Assembly: GCF_024699075.1 (NCBI RefSeq)
Contig: NZ_JAILQF010000267.1
Location: forward strand, 1 to 7,359
Source: Butyrivibrio sp.
GTDB taxonomy: Bacteria > Bacillota_A > Clostridia > Lachnospirales > Lachnospiraceae
DNA length: 7,359 nt
Direction of reading: 5' to 3'
Shown in pieces: positions 7,084 through 7,359 of the stretch. The position numbers and the translations under genes were made by a program. The notes under the pieces were generated by a model. The model was given only the letters and a program-made list of their open reading frames with translations, did not search any database and was not told the DNA's origin. Position 1 is the first letter of the stretch; the number at the start of each line of letters is the position of its first letter.

Positions 7084-7096
7084 AAGGAATTTCCTT
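7084..7096. promoter_or_regulatory. 13-bp perfect palindrome, possible operator
   Basis: AAGGAA and TTCCTT flank a single central T. The site lies 23 bases upstream of the candidate distal -35 of the ATPase gene, a position suited to an activator or repressor. I do not recognise it as the site of a named regulator, and AT-rich palindromes of this size can arise by chance. I see no gene in the rest of 6928-7233. Confidence 0.3.
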
Positions 7097-7220
7097 CTTT
7101 TTACAAAAACATCCCGATAATGCTGTTAAATAGTGTACAATTACTGTAATATGGTCATTGCCTTAAAGATGCGTAAATACATAATACTACAAAAATGAAA
7201 ATTTATACATATTTTTTGCA

Positions 7221-7233
7221 TATTATGACGTAA
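7221..7233 (+). promoter_or_regulatory. Candidate plus-strand -10 leading into the right-edge hairpin
   Basis: TATTAT (7221-7226) on the plus strand is followed seven bases later by G7234, the first base of the large stem-loop. That is the normal spacing from a -10 box to a transcription start. No good -35 is present at 7197-7203 (AAAATT-like), so this is a tentative call. Confidence 0.3.
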
Positions 7234-7359
7234 GGGTCAAAAGTCATTTCGATTCGAGCTTGCTCGAAATCGAATATGAATTTATGACCCGCCAAACATG
7301 AGCAAAGTAGCACGTAGTGCGGATTTGTGAATGTTTGAGGATTGTGGGAGTTTCGTAGA
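7234..7359 (+). ncRNA. Cluster of stem-loops, possible structured RNA or dispersed element (partial)
   Basis: Stem 1 spans 7234-7290. GGGTCA pairs with TGACCC at the base, and further arms pair up to CGAG-CTTG-CTCG at the tip, giving about 25 base pairs with small bulges. Stem 2 spans 7293-7337: CAAACAT (7293-7299) pairs with ATGTTTG (7331-7337), enclosing the hairpin GCAC-GTA-GTGC (7310-7320). A GGGAGTTTC at 7346-7354 may be the left arm of a third stem cut by the window edge. There is no open reading frame here, and the GC content is above the adjoining AT-rich gap. The strand is inferred only from the possible promoter just before it. It could be a structured RNA, a 5' leader of a gene beyond the window, or a copy of an intergenic repeat. 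Confidence 0.45.

Noticed and set aside
7234..7290. The large right-edge hairpin as an intrinsic terminator
   Set aside because: Neither side has a T-run directly after the stem, and no gene in the window ends there.

Overview
The window reads as chromosomal DNA of an AT-rich Gram-positive anaerobe, most likely a Lachnospiraceae relative (Butyrivibrio/Pseudobutyrivibrio type). The grounds are low GC, strong AGGAGG-like ribosome binding sites, two Gram-positive-style lipoproteins with acidic Ser/Thr/Glu-rich linkers, and a secreted protein with the 'YADMYPDL...HY...G..EGR' repeat that I associate with that family. This placement is inference; there is no rRNA or other marker gene here.

All five genes lie on the minus strand, so transcription runs from high to low coordinates. 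From the right: a structured, repeat-like non-coding element (about 7234 to the window end); a roughly 300-base regulatory gap; a Lon-like AAA+ ATPase without a protease domain (5416-6927); proA, gamma-glutamyl phosphate reductase of proline synthesis (4037-5332); a two-part cell-surface lipoprotein (2640-4028), only 8 bases after proA and probably co-transcribed; a strong terminator hairpin (2537-2597); a 257-base leader with several small hairpins; a 575-residue beta-helix-type lipoprotein with eight pentapeptide repeats near its N terminus (552-2279); its terminator (492-530); and the 5' end of another secreted repeat protein (1-288), cut by the window edge.

The window holds three functions with no obvious link: intracellular ATP-driven remodelling, proline synthesis, and surface or export proteins. 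proB is not beside proA. I found no complete new system. The points most worth a second look are the ATPase, which combines an unrecognised N-terminal half, no proteolytic domain and an Asp-to-Asn change in Walker B, and the stem-loop cluster at the right edge, which looks like a transcribed RNA or dispersed element.
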